Assembly: GCA_016710065.1 (NCBI GenBank)
Contig: JADJLP010000015.1
Location: 372,001 to 436,000 of the forward strand
Source of the DNA: Candidatus Ideonella esbjergensis
GTDB lineage: Bacteria > Pseudomonadota > Gammaproteobacteria > Burkholderiales > Burkholderiaceae_C
Reading direction: 5' to 3'
DNA length: 64,000 bases
The position numbers were made by a program, and so were the translations under genes. The notes below the pieces were generated by a model that worked only from the letters and a program-made list of their open reading frames with translations, did no database searches and was not told where the DNA came from. Shown piece by piece: positions 17,070 to 26,354 of this stretch. Within the stretch, counting starts at the first letter, position 1. The number at the start of each line of letters is the position of its first letter.

Positions 17070-18482
17070 ATGAGCACGTCTGCGCACCCGCCCATCGCCG
17101 CCCGGCCCTTTCCTGCCGAACTGCGCACCGCGCTGGCCCAACGCTTTGGCGCGCAGCTTTCAACCGCGCTGGCGGTGCGCGAGCTGCACGGCCGGGACGA
17201 ATCGCCTTTTGATGTACCGCCGCCCGACGCCGTGCTGTTCTGCGAAAGCACGGCCGACGTGGCCGACGCCGTGGCGCTGGCCGCAGCGCATGGCGTGGCG
17301 GTGATTGCCTACGGCGCGGGCTCGTCGCTGGAGGGCCATTTGCTGGCAGTGGAAGGTGGCCTGTGCCTGAACCTCTCGCGCATGAGCCGCGTGCTGCAAG
17401 TGCATGCGGAGGACCTGACCGTGACGGTGCAGCCCGGCGTGACGCGCTCGCAGCTCAACCGCGAGGTGAAAGACGCGGGCCTGTTCTTCCCCATCGACCC
17501 CGGGGCCGATGCTTCCATCGGCGGCATGACGGCCACGCGCGCTTCGGGCACCAACGCCGTGCGCTACGGCACCATGCGCGAGAACGTGCTGGCGCTGGAG
17601 GTGGTGACGGCCAGCGGCGAGGTGCTGCGCACCGGCACGCGGGCGCGCAAAAGCAGCGCCGGCTACGACCTCACCCGCCTGATGGTGGGCAGCGAGGGCA
17701 CGCTGGGCGTGATCACCGAGATCACGCTCAAGCTGCACCCGCTGCCAGAAAGTGTGGCGGCGGCGGTCTGCTCGTTTCCCGATGTGGCGGCCGCCGTCAA
17801 CACCACGATCCAGATCATCCAGAGCGGCGTGCCCATCGCCCGCTGCGAGCTGCTGGACGCCAACGCCGTGCGCGCCGTGAACGCGCACGACAAGCTGGGG
17901 CTCAAAGTTGCGCCCATGTTGTTGATGGAGTTCCACGGCAGCCCTGCCGGCGTGGCGGAGCAAACCGCCACGGTGCAGGAGATCGCCCGCGAGCTCGGCG
18001 GTGAAGACTTCCACTGGGCCACCACACCCGAGGAACGCACGCGCCTGTGGGCCGCCCGCCACCACGCTTACCTTTCAGGCCTGCAGATGCGCCCGGGCTG
18101 CCGCGCCGTCACCACCGACACCTGCGTGCCCATCTCGCGTCTGGCCAAGATGGTGACCACTGCCCTGGCCGAGGCCGAAGCTGCCGGCCTGCCGCACTTT
18201 CTGGTCGGCCATGTGGGCGATGGCAATTTCCACATCGCCTACCTGATCGACCCCACCCTGCCGGCCGAGCGCGCGCTGGCCGAGCAACTCAACGCCGGGG
18301 TGGTGCGGCGCGCCATCACCGCGCAAGGCACATGCACGGGTGAGCACGGCATCGGCCTGCACAAGCAAGACTTTCTCGTTGACGAGACGGGCGCGGGCAG
18401 TGTGGCCATGATGCGCGCCATCAAGCAGGCATTGGACCCGCTCAACATCCTCAACCCGGGCAAGATCTTCTCGGGGAAGTAG
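17070..18482 (+). CDS. FAD-linked oxidase, GlcD / D-lactate dehydrogenase (cytochrome) family
   Basis: The 470-residue flavoprotein oxidises a 2-hydroxyacid, probably D-lactate or glycolate, passing electrons to the respiratory chain. The N-terminal FAD-binding PCMH domain has VIAYGAGSSLEGH, IDPGADASIGGMTATRASGTNA and GSEGTLGVITEITLKLHP. The C-terminal FAD oxidase domain has GHVGDGNFHIAYLID and TGEHGIGLHKQ and ends DPLNILNPGKIF. No glcE or glcF follows, which favours the single-subunit D-lactate dehydrogenase type. It is divergent from the sheath-like gene. Confidence 0.92.
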   Translation: MSTSAHPPIAARPFPAELRTALAQRFGAQLSTALAVRELHGRDESPFDVPPPDAVLFCESTADVADAVALAAAHGVAVIAYGAGSSLEGHLLAVEGGLCLNLSRMSRVLQVHAEDLTVTVQPGVTRSQLNREVKDAGLFFPIDPGADASIGGMTATRASGTNAVRYGTMRENVLALEVVTASGEVLRTGTRARKSSAGYDLTRLMVGSEGTLGVITEITLKLHPLPESVAAAVCSFPDVAAAVNTTIQIIQSGVPIARCELLDANAVRAVNAHDKLGLKVAPMLLMEFHGSPAGVAEQTATVQEIARELGGEDFHWATTPEERTRLWAARHHAYLSGLQMRPGCRAVTTDTCVPISRLAKMVTTALAEAEAAGLPHFLVGHVGDGNFHIAYLIDPTLPAERALAEQLNAGVVRRAITAQGTCTGEHGIGLHKQDFLVDETGAGSVAMMRAIKQALDPLNILNPGKIFSGK

Positions 18483-18493
18483 GGCCCACGTAT

Positions 18494-19492
18494 TCAAGGC
18501 TTGGGTGGCGGAGGCACAAAGGCCGTCGCATCGCGCGCCTGGACAGCAGCCCACAAGCGCTTGGAAAGCGCTTGTGAAGCAGCGGTCTGCTTGGCATCTC
18601 CGCCAAAATATTGGGCTGAAATCACATCTGCCAAGTTGGCTGCACATCCAGCACCACCCGCACAGCTCACAACGACTTGGTAGTTGCCGGGGCCACAATC
18701 CAGACCGGCCACGCATGGCAGCAGCACCCAAGCTGCCTCCAGCATCCTTTGCGCATCGCCATCAAACCACTGGCCCGCGAAATAGCCTTGAGGCACTCTT
18801 CGACCGTCGGCTGCATTCGAGAAAACCGCCATCAACCCGGGAGACTGGCTTGACAGCCACACGGGATCTTGGGTGTCCAGCATCTGGCTTACCAATGAGG
18901 ACTCAGGAGCGTCGCCCTTTGCCCGCACTGCCGCCCATTTGTCCGCCAAGCGTATCAAAGGGTCATCCGCCATCAGGCCCTGTTGGTGCAATTCGAGATA
19001 TGCCGCTTGCAACTCTGGCACCGTGAAATCAGAGCACAACCGCCGCAGAGCCTCCATGGCTTCGGACGCCCGCTGATCCGCATCTGTTCGTGAAGCTGCA
19101 CGGCCGTTTGAGCGCCACAGGCCAGCTGTTTGGTTGCAGCTTCTGGCAGCCATGGACGCGTAAAAGTAGCCCCCACTTTGGGGCTGGCGCTTAGCGCTTT
19201 CCGCAAACACGCGCAAATTGCCGGCTTTCAGCAATTCCGAAGCCAAGCCTATGCCACCGGGTGTTTGGGGTTGGGTAGTGGAGGGCGAAGAACGCGATTG
19301 GACGGCCGTAGAACTTGGCAGAGCCGGCACAACTCTTACCTGCGACGAAGACACTGCGGGTACAACCGTGCCACCGGACATTCCTTCGTCATGGACTACG
19401 CCATGAACTCGCCAAGTCGAACTGGAGAAAAACAGATAGCCAGCAACTGCACAAATCAGAGCTCCGGTGAACCACTTGTTCAAGCTGGACAC
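18494..19492 (-). CDS. Hypothetical protein with N-terminal membrane anchor (332 residues)
   Basis: The product has one hydrophobic segment near the start (about residues 8-24, FTGALICAVAGYLFFSS), then a Ser/Pro/Thr-rich linker to about residue 80. A helical periplasmic region with four or more cysteines follows (MAARSCNQT, LRRLCSDF, CVAGLDCGPG, CAGGAGCAA). I do not recognise the fold. The DNA is visibly less GC-rich than the flanks and codon use is less biased, suggesting transfer. It overlaps the upstream gene by 13 bases, indicating co-translation. Confidence 0.72.
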   Translation of the reverse strand: MSSLNKWFTGALICAVAGYLFFSSSTWRVHGVVHDEGMSGGTVVPAVSSSQVRVVPALPSSTAVQSRSSPSTTQPQTPGGIGLASELLKAGNLRVFAESAKRQPQSGGYFYASMAARSCNQTAGLWRSNGRAASRTDADQRASEAMEALRRLCSDFTVPELQAAYLELHQQGLMADDPLIRLADKWAAVRAKGDAPESSLVSQMLDTQDPVWLSSQSPGLMAVFSNAADGRRVPQGYFAGQWFDGDAQRMLEAAWVLLPCVAGLDCGPGNYQVVVSCAGGAGCAANLADVISAQYFGGDAKQTAASQALSKRLWAAVQARDATAFVPPPPKP

Positions 19493-20094
19493 GTCGACTC
19501 TCCAGTGCCCGCTCTCAGAGAGCCCGGTATCGGTGCGAGTGTTTGACTTCCCATTACGCCGATGACTGAAAACAACTCTGTTCCACCGTCAGAGTAGGTA
19601 ATCGTCACTTGGCGAAATCTGCCAAATAGCGCTCTCCCTGCAGAAGTGAATACGCCTTCTTGAACCCTCTGGCCCAGCGAGTCGTATTTTTGCTGTGCAG
19701 CAAGGGAGCGCTCCTCAGTGGGGCTTCTCGAAGTAACACCTGAAAATCGAGCATCACACCGAAGATCCAACTCCTTCTCCAAGTCCGCCAGCAGCATGTC
19801 TGGATCAACAGCGTCTACAAAGGCCTGTTCCATCTGAGAAATACCATTCATCATCATCAATTCTTGCTGAATCAGCATGGCAGTTAAAACGTCCCACCCT
19901 ACAAAGGGGAGGCGTCTGCCGACGATGACTACCGTCTCCGCGCTAGCCGTACTACTTAGAACAAACCCAACAGTAACCAAAGCCCATTTGAATTTCTGGG
20001 CGGGGCTATGAAAAGTACGGGGAGGGGTAGCGCATGAACAATCTCCTGAATATTTGTTGATCGATTTAATTTGTGCGCATAGATGTGAGCGCAA
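19480..20094 (-). CDS. Hypothetical exported protein (about 204 residues)
   Basis: A hydrophobic stretch (WALVTVGFVLSSTASAET, about residues 37-54) looks like a signal peptide ending AETVV. The first 30 residues are unusual for an exported protein, so the true start may be downstream at a non-ATG codon. The mature part is acidic with a DLEKELDLRCDARF segment. Unknown family. AT-richer than the surroundings and translationally linked to the next gene, it forms a two-gene unit of likely foreign origin. Confidence 0.65.
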   Translation of the reverse strand: MRSHLCAQIKSINKYSGDCSCATPPRTFHSPAQKFKWALVTVGFVLSSTASAETVVIVGRRLPFVGWDVLTAMLIQQELMMMNGISQMEQAFVDAVDPDMLLADLEKELDLRCDARFSGVTSRSPTEERSLAAQQKYDSLGQRVQEGVFTSAGRALFGRFRQVTITYSDGGTELFSVIGVMGSQTLAPIPGSLRAGTGESTCPA

Positions 20095-20179
20095 TTTGGA
20101 TGTTAGGAACTCCGACAGCGCAAGTCCAGCTAGCTCGACCAGTGTTTACCCGCTATGGGCGGAAAGACTGAGCCGCCGC

Positions 20180-21802
20180 TCAAGCGCTTGGCGCCGGCAC
20201 GCTGAAGCGCTTGGTGATGTCGCCGGCGCCGTTGGCGCTTTCCAGGTGCACGCCAAAGCCCCACAGGCGGGCCACGTGCTTGAGCACTTCGTTAGCGCTG
20301 TCGTCCAGCGGGCGGTCGTTGTGCTGGGTGTGGCGCAGCGTGAGGCTGCGGTCGCCGCGCAGGTTCACGTTCCAGACCTGGATGTTGGGCTCGCGCGCGC
20401 CCAGGTCGTACTGGTGCGAGAGGGCCTCGCGCACCTTGCGGTAGCCGCTGTCGTCGTGGATGGCGCTGATCTCCAGCTCGGCCTCTTTGTCGTCGTCGCG
20501 GATCGCGAAGAGGCGAAAGTCGCGCATCAGCTTGGGGCTGAGGTACTGGCCGATGAAGCTCTCGTCCTTGAAGTTGCGCATGGCCTGGTCCAGCACCGGC
20601 AGCCAGGGCTGGCCGGCGATGTCGGGGAACCATTCACGGTCTTCGTCGGTAGGCTTGTCGCAGATGCGCTTGATGTCGGTGTACATGGCAAAGCCCAGCG
20701 CGTAGGGGTTCAGGCCGGTGTAGCCGCGCTCGCCCACGCGCGGCTGGTAGACCACGTTGGTGTGCGACTTGAGCCATTCGATCATCACGCCGTCGGTGAG
20801 GTAGCCGTCGTCGTACAGGGTGTTGAGCAGCTTGTGGTGCCAGAAGGTGGCCCAGCCCTCGTTCATCACCTGGGTCTGGCGCTGCGGGTAGAAGTACTGC
20901 GCCACCTTGCGCACGATGCGCACCACTTCGCGCTGCCAGGGCTCGAGCAGCGGCGCGTTCTTCTCGATGAAGTAGAGGATGTTTTCTTCCGGGTCTTCGG
21001 GGAAGCGCCGCGCCGTCTGCGCGCCCTCGGCGGCCTCCACCTTCTTGGGCAAGGTGCGCCACAAGTCGTTCACCTGGGCTTGCGCATACTGCTCGCGGTC
21101 CTTGCGCGCGGCCAGCTCCTGCGCCAGCGTCTTCTTGCTCGGGCGGCGGTAGCGGTCCACGCCGTGGTTCTGCAAGGCATGGCAGGAGTCGAGAAAGACT
21201 TCCACCGTCTCCACGCCATGGCGCTCTTCGCACTCGGCGATGTAGTTCTTGGCGTAGACCAGGTAGTCGATGATCGAAGCCGCGTCTGTCCACATGCGGA
21301 ACAGGTAGTTGCCCTTGAAGAAGCTGTTGTGGCCATAGGCCGCATGGGCAATCACCAGGGCCTGCATGGCCATGGTGTTCTCCTCCATCAGGTAGCTGAT
21401 GCAGGGGTTGGAGTTGATGACGATCTCGTAGGCCAGGCCCATGTGGCCGCGCTTGTAGTTCTTCTCGGTGGAGATGAACTCCTTGCCGTAGCTCCAATGC
21501 CGGTAGTTCACCGGCATGCCCACGCTGGCGTAGGCGTCCATCATCTGCTCGGCGGTGATGATCTCCAGCTGGTTGGGGTAAGTGTCGAGCCCGTAGCGCT
21601 GGGCCGTGGCGCGGATGATGTCGTGGTACTGCTCGATCAGCTCGAACGACCAGTCGCTGGGGTCGGGCAGCGGATGCGCGGGGCGGGGCGGCGGCGGCAG
21701 TGGGCCTTCGATGGCGTGGTGGGCGTGGCGGCGGTCACCCTCCACAGGCAGCTTGCTGCGGTCATCGTGCCAGCGTCGGTCCTGCGAAAACTCGGCAGTC
21801 AT
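20180..21802 (-). CDS. SpoVR family protein (YcgB-like)
   Basis: The 540-residue product matches the SpoVR family throughout: WSFELIEQYHDIIRATAQRYGLDTYPN, YGKEFISTEKNYKRGHMGLAYE, INSNPCISYLMEENTM, GHNSFFKGNYLF and MNEGWATFWHHKLLNTLYD. The biochemical activity is not established. Its ATG overlaps the stop of the YeaH-type gene (ATGA), and PrkA lies upstream. This PrkA-YeaH-SpoVR order is a conserved stress and stationary-phase operon in many proteobacteria. The frame is open further upstream but overlaps yeaH. Confidence 0.95.
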   Translation of the reverse strand: MTAEFSQDRRWHDDRSKLPVEGDRRHAHHAIEGPLPPPPRPAHPLPDPSDWSFELIEQYHDIIRATAQRYGLDTYPNQLEIITAEQMMDAYASVGMPVNYRHWSYGKEFISTEKNYKRGHMGLAYEIVINSNPCISYLMEENTMAMQALVIAHAAYGHNSFFKGNYLFRMWTDAASIIDYLVYAKNYIAECEERHGVETVEVFLDSCHALQNHGVDRYRRPSKKTLAQELAARKDREQYAQAQVNDLWRTLPKKVEAAEGAQTARRFPEDPEENILYFIEKNAPLLEPWQREVVRIVRKVAQYFYPQRQTQVMNEGWATFWHHKLLNTLYDDGYLTDGVMIEWLKSHTNVVYQPRVGERGYTGLNPYALGFAMYTDIKRICDKPTDEDREWFPDIAGQPWLPVLDQAMRNFKDESFIGQYLSPKLMRDFRLFAIRDDDKEAELEISAIHDDSGYRKVREALSHQYDLGAREPNIQVWNVNLRGDRSLTLRHTQHNDRPLDDSANEVLKHVARLWGFGVHLESANGAGDITKRFSVPAPSA

Positions 21803-23082
21803 GTGGTGGCCCCTTCCTTCTTGAACAGATCGCGAAAGACCGGGTAGATCTGCGAAGGCTCCACGGCCTTGCGCATGGCGAACTGCTTGTGCGTCTCGGC
21901 CAGCTTGCTGTATTCCTCCCACAGGTTCTGCTCTTCTTCGGCCACCTGCACGTAGGCAAAGTAGCGGCAGGCGGGCAACAGCTTGTCGGTGAGCAGCTCG
22001 CGGCAACGGCCCGAGTCGTGGTGCCAGTTGTCGCCGTCGCTGGCCTGGGCGCCGTAGATGTTCCATTCGCCGGGCGGGTAGCGCTCGCGGATGACCTTGT
22101 CCATCAGCTCCAGCGCGCTCGACACCACCGTGCCCCCGGTTTCGCGGGCGTGGAAGAATTCTTCTTCGGTCACCTCCTGCGCCTGAGTGTGGTGGCGTAT
22201 GAAGACCAGGTCGATCTTCTCGTAGTGCCGCGTGAGAAACAGGTAGAGCAGGATGAAGAATCGTTTGGACAATTCCTTCCTCTGCTCGTCCATCGAGCCC
22301 GACACGTCCATCAGGCAGAACATCACCGCTTTGCTGCTGGGCACCGGCGTCTTCACGCGGCTGCGAAAGCGCAGGTCGATGGGGTCGAGGAAGGGGATCA
22401 GGCCCAGGCGGGCCTTGAGCAGTGCAATCTGTGCTTCGGCCTCGGCGATCTCTTCGCGCGCCGCCGCGTCTTCGCCGTGGTGACGCTTCAGCTCGGCCAC
22501 ACGCGCCTCCAGCCGGTGCAGCTCGCGGCGCGATTCACCACCCAGGGCTATGCGCCGCCCCAGCGCACCGCGCATCGAGCGCACCACGGCCAGGTTGTTG
22601 GGCGTGCCGTCGGTGGCGTAGCCGGCGCGGTGGGTCTTGTACTCGGGCACCTCGGCGATCTGGGTGCGTATCAGGTGCGGCAAGGCCAGGTCTTCAAAGA
22701 AGACCTGCATGAACTCTTCCTTGGTGAGTGCGAAGGTGAAGTCGTCTTCGCCCTCGCCCTGGTCGCTGGCCTGGCCCTTGCCGCTGCCCTGCCCCTGGCC
22801 ACCTTCGGGCCGCTTGATGCGGTCCCCGGTGACGTAATCTTTGTTGCCGGGGTGCACCATGTCGCGCTGACCGCCCTGGCCGTGATGGAACACCGGCTCC
22901 GACAAGTCCTTCTTGGGGATGCGCACCTCCTCACCACGCTCCAGGTCGCGGATGCCGCGGCCGTCTACCGCGCGCTTCACGGCTTCGCGGATCTGCTCCT
23001 TGTAGCGCTTCAAGAAGCGCTCGCGGTTGCCGATGGACTTGTTCTTGCCGGCCAGCCTGCGGTCTATGACTTGCTGAAGCAT
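21799..23082 (-). CDS. yeaH: YeaH/YhbH family protein (DUF444, von Willebrand A-like)
   Basis: The 427-residue product carries the DUF444 features: N-terminal KSIGNRERFLKRYKEQIREAV, a Gly/Gln-rich linker (GQGQGSGKGQ), and a C-terminal von Willebrand A-like domain with the metal-site sequence CLMDVSGSMDE (about 255-265). It is thought to act with the PrkA kinase in nutrient-stress signalling; the mechanism is not known. It is 29 bases downstream of prkA and coupled by ATGA to the SpoVR gene. Confidence 0.95.
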   Translation of the reverse strand: MLQQVIDRRLAGKNKSIGNRERFLKRYKEQIREAVKRAVDGRGIRDLERGEEVRIPKKDLSEPVFHHGQGGQRDMVHPGNKDYVTGDRIKRPEGGQGQGSGKGQASDQGEGEDDFTFALTKEEFMQVFFEDLALPHLIRTQIAEVPEYKTHRAGYATDGTPNNLAVVRSMRGALGRRIALGGESRRELHRLEARVAELKRHHGEDAAAREEIAEAEAQIALLKARLGLIPFLDPIDLRFRSRVKTPVPSSKAVMFCLMDVSGSMDEQRKELSKRFFILLYLFLTRHYEKIDLVFIRHHTQAQEVTEEEFFHARETGGTVVSSALELMDKVIRERYPPGEWNIYGAQASDGDNWHHDSGRCRELLTDKLLPACRYFAYVQVAEEEQNLWEEYSKLAETHKQFAMRKAVEPSQIYPVFRDLFKKEGATT

Positions 23083-23111
23083 CGCGGCTCCTGGTTGAGG
23101 CCCAGTCTGGG

Positions 23112-25034
23112 TCAGCTGCTTTTACGCACGCGCAAGTACCACTCGCACAGCAAGCGCACCTGCTTGCTGGTGTAGCCCTTGGCCACCATGCGGTCCACGA
23201 AGTCTTCGTGCTTCTTGGCCTCGTCGGCGCTGGCCTTGGCGTTGAAGCTGATCACCGGCAGCAGCTCTTCGGTGTTCGAGAACATCTTCTTCTCGATCAC
23301 GCTGCGCAGCTTTTCGTAGCTGGTCCACACCGGGTTGTTGCCGGCATTGTTGGCGCGTGCGCGCAGCACGAAGTTGACGATCTCGTTGCGAAAGTCCTTG
23401 GGGTTGGCAATGCCGGCCGGCTTCTCGATCTTCTCCAGCTCGCCGTTCAGCGAGGCTCGGTCGAACACCTCGCCGGTGTCGGTGTCGCGGTATTCCTGAT
23501 CCTGGATCCAGTAGTCGGCATAGGTGACATAGCGGTCAAAGATGTTCTGGCCGTACTCGCTGTAACTCTCCAGGTACGCGGTCTGGATCTCCTTGCCGAT
23601 GAACTCGGCGTAACGCGGCGAGAGCTGCTCCTTGATGAAGGCGACGTACTTCTCTTCGGTTTCCTTGGCGAACTGCTCGCGCTCGATCTGCTGCTCCAGC
23701 ACGTACATCAGGTGCACCGGGTTGGCGGCCACTTCCTGGCTGTCGAAGTTGAAGACCTTGGAGATGATCTTGTAGGCAAAGCGCGTACTGATGCCGCTCA
23801 TGCCTTCGTCCACGCCCGCGTAGTCGCGGTACTCCTGGTAGCTCTTGGCGCGCGGGTCGGTGTCTTTCAGGTTGTCGCCGTCGTAGACCTGCATCTTGGA
23901 GTACAGCGACGAGTTCTCCGGCTCCTTCAGGCGCGTGAGGATGGCGAACTGGCTCATCATCTTGAGCGTGCCCGGGGCGCACTTGGCGGCGGCCAGCGAC
24001 GAGCCGCGAATGAGCTTCTCGTAGATCTTCACCTCCTCGCTCACGCGCAGGCAGTAGGGCACCTTGACGATGTAGATGCGGTCGAGGAAGGCCTCGTTGT
24101 TCTTGTTGTTGCGAAACGCTTTCCACTCGCTCTCGTTGCTGTGCGCCAGCACGATGCCGTCGAAGGGAATGGCGCCAAAGCCCTCGGTGCCCTTGAAGTT
24201 GCTCTCTTGCGTGGCAGTGAGCAAGGGGTGTAGCACCTTGATCGGCGCCTTGAACATTTCCACAAATTCAAGCAGGCCCTGGTTGGCCAGGCACAGGCCG
24301 CCGGAGTAGCTGTAGGCGTCGGGGTCATCTTGCGCATAGGTTTCGAGCTTGCGGATGTCAACCTTGCCGACCAGGCTGGAGATGTCCTGGTTGTTCTCGT
24401 CGCCCGGCTCGGTCTTGGCGATGCCCACCTGCTTCAAGATGCTGGGGTGGCGCTTGACGACCTTGAACTGGCGGATGTCGCCGCCAAACTCTTCCAGCCG
24501 CTTCACGGCCCAGGGGCTCATGATGCGGTTGAGGTAGCGGCGCGGAATGCCGTACTCCTTTTCGAGCAACTCGCCATCCTCGCCCACATCAAACAGGCCC
24601 AGCGGCGATTCGTTCACCGGCGAGCCCTTGATGGCGTAGAAGGGCACATCCTGCATCAGGGCCTTGAGCCGCTCGGCAATGCTGCTCTTGCCACCCCCCA
24701 CCGGGCCCAGCAGGTAGAGAATCTGCTTCTTCTCTTCCAGACCCTGCGCAGCGTGGCGGAAGTAGGACACGACCTGTTCGATCGAATCCTCCATGCCGTA
24801 GAACTCGGCGAAGGCGGGGTAGACCTTGATGATCTTGTTGGCGAACAGCCGTGACATGCGCGGCTCGTTGCGCGTGTCCACCATCTGCGGCTCGCCGATG
24901 GCCCTCAGCATGCGCTCAGGCGCGGTGGCGTAGGCCAGCGGGTTGCGCTTGCATTCCTTGAGGTAGTCCTCAAGCGACATCTCTTCTTCGCGGGTGCGCT
25001 CGTAGCGGGCGGCGAAGCTGCTGATCACGTCCAT
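23112..25034 (-). CDS. prkA: PrkA family serine protein kinase (YeaG-like)
   Basis: The 640-residue protein has the AAA-like PrkA N-terminal domain with Walker A GPVGGGKSS (about 109-117) and the C-terminal kinase-like domain. Diagnostic stretches are LEDYLKECKRNPLAYATAPERML, AHSNESEWKAFRNNKNNEAF and DEGMSGISTRFAYKIISKVFN. Members phosphorylate serines under starvation and stress. A strong AGGAGG lies eight bases before the ATG at 25034. It heads the operon with yeaH and the SpoVR gene. Confidence 0.96.
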   Translation of the reverse strand: MDVISSFAARYERTREEEMSLEDYLKECKRNPLAYATAPERMLRAIGEPQMVDTRNEPRMSRLFANKIIKVYPAFAEFYGMEDSIEQVVSYFRHAAQGLEEKKQILYLLGPVGGGKSSIAERLKALMQDVPFYAIKGSPVNESPLGLFDVGEDGELLEKEYGIPRRYLNRIMSPWAVKRLEEFGGDIRQFKVVKRHPSILKQVGIAKTEPGDENNQDISSLVGKVDIRKLETYAQDDPDAYSYSGGLCLANQGLLEFVEMFKAPIKVLHPLLTATQESNFKGTEGFGAIPFDGIVLAHSNESEWKAFRNNKNNEAFLDRIYIVKVPYCLRVSEEVKIYEKLIRGSSLAAAKCAPGTLKMMSQFAILTRLKEPENSSLYSKMQVYDGDNLKDTDPRAKSYQEYRDYAGVDEGMSGISTRFAYKIISKVFNFDSQEVAANPVHLMYVLEQQIEREQFAKETEEKYVAFIKEQLSPRYAEFIGKEIQTAYLESYSEYGQNIFDRYVTYADYWIQDQEYRDTDTGEVFDRASLNGELEKIEKPAGIANPKDFRNEIVNFVLRARANNAGNNPVWTSYEKLRSVIEKKMFSNTEELLPVISFNAKASADEAKKHEDFVDRMVAKGYTSKQVRLLCEWYLRVRKSS

Positions 25035-25424
25035 GGTGGCCTCCTGTCGCGGTGTCAGGCAACGCCGCACCAGCAGGGCTGGTTTGGCGTCTGGGAAGTT
25101 CTGATGGCGTCCCGGCTTTACCCACCCGGGCGTCATCAGAGCTTTCCTGTCATCCGAGCAAGAGATTGCGCATGTGGACAGCTTGTTCCGGTCTGGTGCT
25201 TGATGAAACACCAATCAACGCGAGTCTGCGGCCTTAGTTTCTCGCTTTGCCATGTGGCCGGGTTGGCGGCTGCCCTTCTGCCACAACGCACCAGCGAGAT
25301 TCGTGCCTACAGGGTTCGCCACGATGATGCACCACGCGGGCGATTTGCGCTTGATAGCGTGCAGCCGTGCTGCGACAAGGTGCACGGAAACCAACCGCGT
25401 TGCACGGGCTGACGTTGTTGGGGA
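25035..25424. other. Intergenic region between prkA and parB, no gene supported
   Basis: About 390 bases lie upstream of prkA and downstream of parB. Short frames exist on both strands but none has a ribosome site or a recognisable product. The region must hold the prkA promoter. Base composition is slightly less GC-rich than the flanking genes. I saw no strong terminator or palindrome. Confidence 0.5.
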
Positions 25425-26336
25425 TCAGCGCTCGGTGAGACCCAGCTTGTCGAGGATGCCGTTCAACTCATCCAGAGAGGCAAAGCGTATCGCCACCTCG
25501 CCCTGCTCGCCACGCCGGGTTTTGCGCTGTACGCGTATTTCCACGTCGGCGGTGAGGATGTCGGCGAGCTGCTCTTCCAGGCGCACGATGTCGCGCGACT
25601 TGTCCTGCTTCACGCGCAGCAGCGGCGTTTGCCGGCCGGGGTTGAGGATCTTGTTGGCGGCTTTCTCGGCGTCGCGCACCGAGAGCTTCTTGGCCACGAT
25701 CTCGTGCGCGGTCATGATCTGCTGCGCTGCGGGCAGTGAGAGCAGCGCACGGGCGTGGCCCATGTCCACATCACCGGCCATCAGCAGCTTTTGCACCGGC
25801 TCAGCCAGGTTCAGCAAGCGCAACAAATTGCTGGCGGCGCTGCGCGAGCGGCCCACGCTTTGCGCGGCCTGCTCGTGGGTCAATCCAAATTCGTCGATCA
25901 AACGCTTCAGGCCTTGCGCCTCTTCCAGCGGGTTCAGGTCTTCGCGCTGGATGTTTTCGATCAGGGCCATCACGGCCGCAGCTTCGTCGGGCACCGCCTT
26001 GACCAGCACCGGCACTTCGGTGAGGCCGGCGATCTGCGCGGCACGGTAGCGGCGCTCGCCCGCAATGATCTCGTAGCGCATCGCTGCAGCGTCGCCCACC
26101 GGGCGCACCAGGATGGGCTGCATGATGCCCTGGCTGCGGATGCTCTCGGCCAGCTCGTAGAGCGAGCCTTCGTCCATGCGCGTGCGCGGCTGGTACTTGC
26201 CGGCCTGCAGCTGAGTTACCCGCAGCGTGCTGGGGGTTTCGTTGCGCGCCTGGGGGTCAGCCGGGGCGTCACTGACCTTGGGGCCCAGCAGGGCCTCCAG
26301 GCCCATGCCCAGGCCCTTGGGTTTTTTGGTTGCCAT
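25425..26336 (-). CDS. parB: Chromosome-partitioning protein ParB (Spo0J)
   Basis: ParB binds parS, spreads as a CTP-dependent clamp and with ParA segregates the origin region. The 303-residue product begins KKPKGLGMGLEALLG, the ParA-interacting N-terminus. It contains the CTP-binding GERRYRAAQIAG (about 94-105) and IENIQREDLNPLEEAQGL, the helix-turn-helix LTHEQAAQSVGRSRSAASNLLRLLNL, and a C-terminal dimerisation segment ending in GILDKLGL. parS-like sites lie 5-8 kb away near rsmG and mnmG. parA is unusually 3.4 kb upstream. Confidence 0.97.
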   Translation of the reverse strand: MATKKPKGLGMGLEALLGPKVSDAPADPQARNETPSTLRVTQLQAGKYQPRTRMDEGSLYELAESIRSQGIMQPILVRPVGDAAAMRYEIIAGERRYRAAQIAGLTEVPVLVKAVPDEAAAVMALIENIQREDLNPLEEAQGLKRLIDEFGLTHEQAAQSVGRSRSAASNLLRLLNLAEPVQKLLMAGDVDMGHARALLSLPAAQQIMTAHEIVAKKLSVRDAEKAANKILNPGRQTPLLRVKQDKSRDIVRLEEQLADILTADVEIRVQRKTRRGEQGEVAIRFASLDELNGILDKLGLTER

Positions 26337-26354
26337 GGCGGTGATTGTCGGTGA

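Noticed and set aside
20054..21847. A 597-codon plus-strand frame antisense to the SpoVR gene
   Set aside because: Hydrophobic Val/Leu/His-rich shadow without conserved motifs; SpoVR signatures are complete on the other strand.
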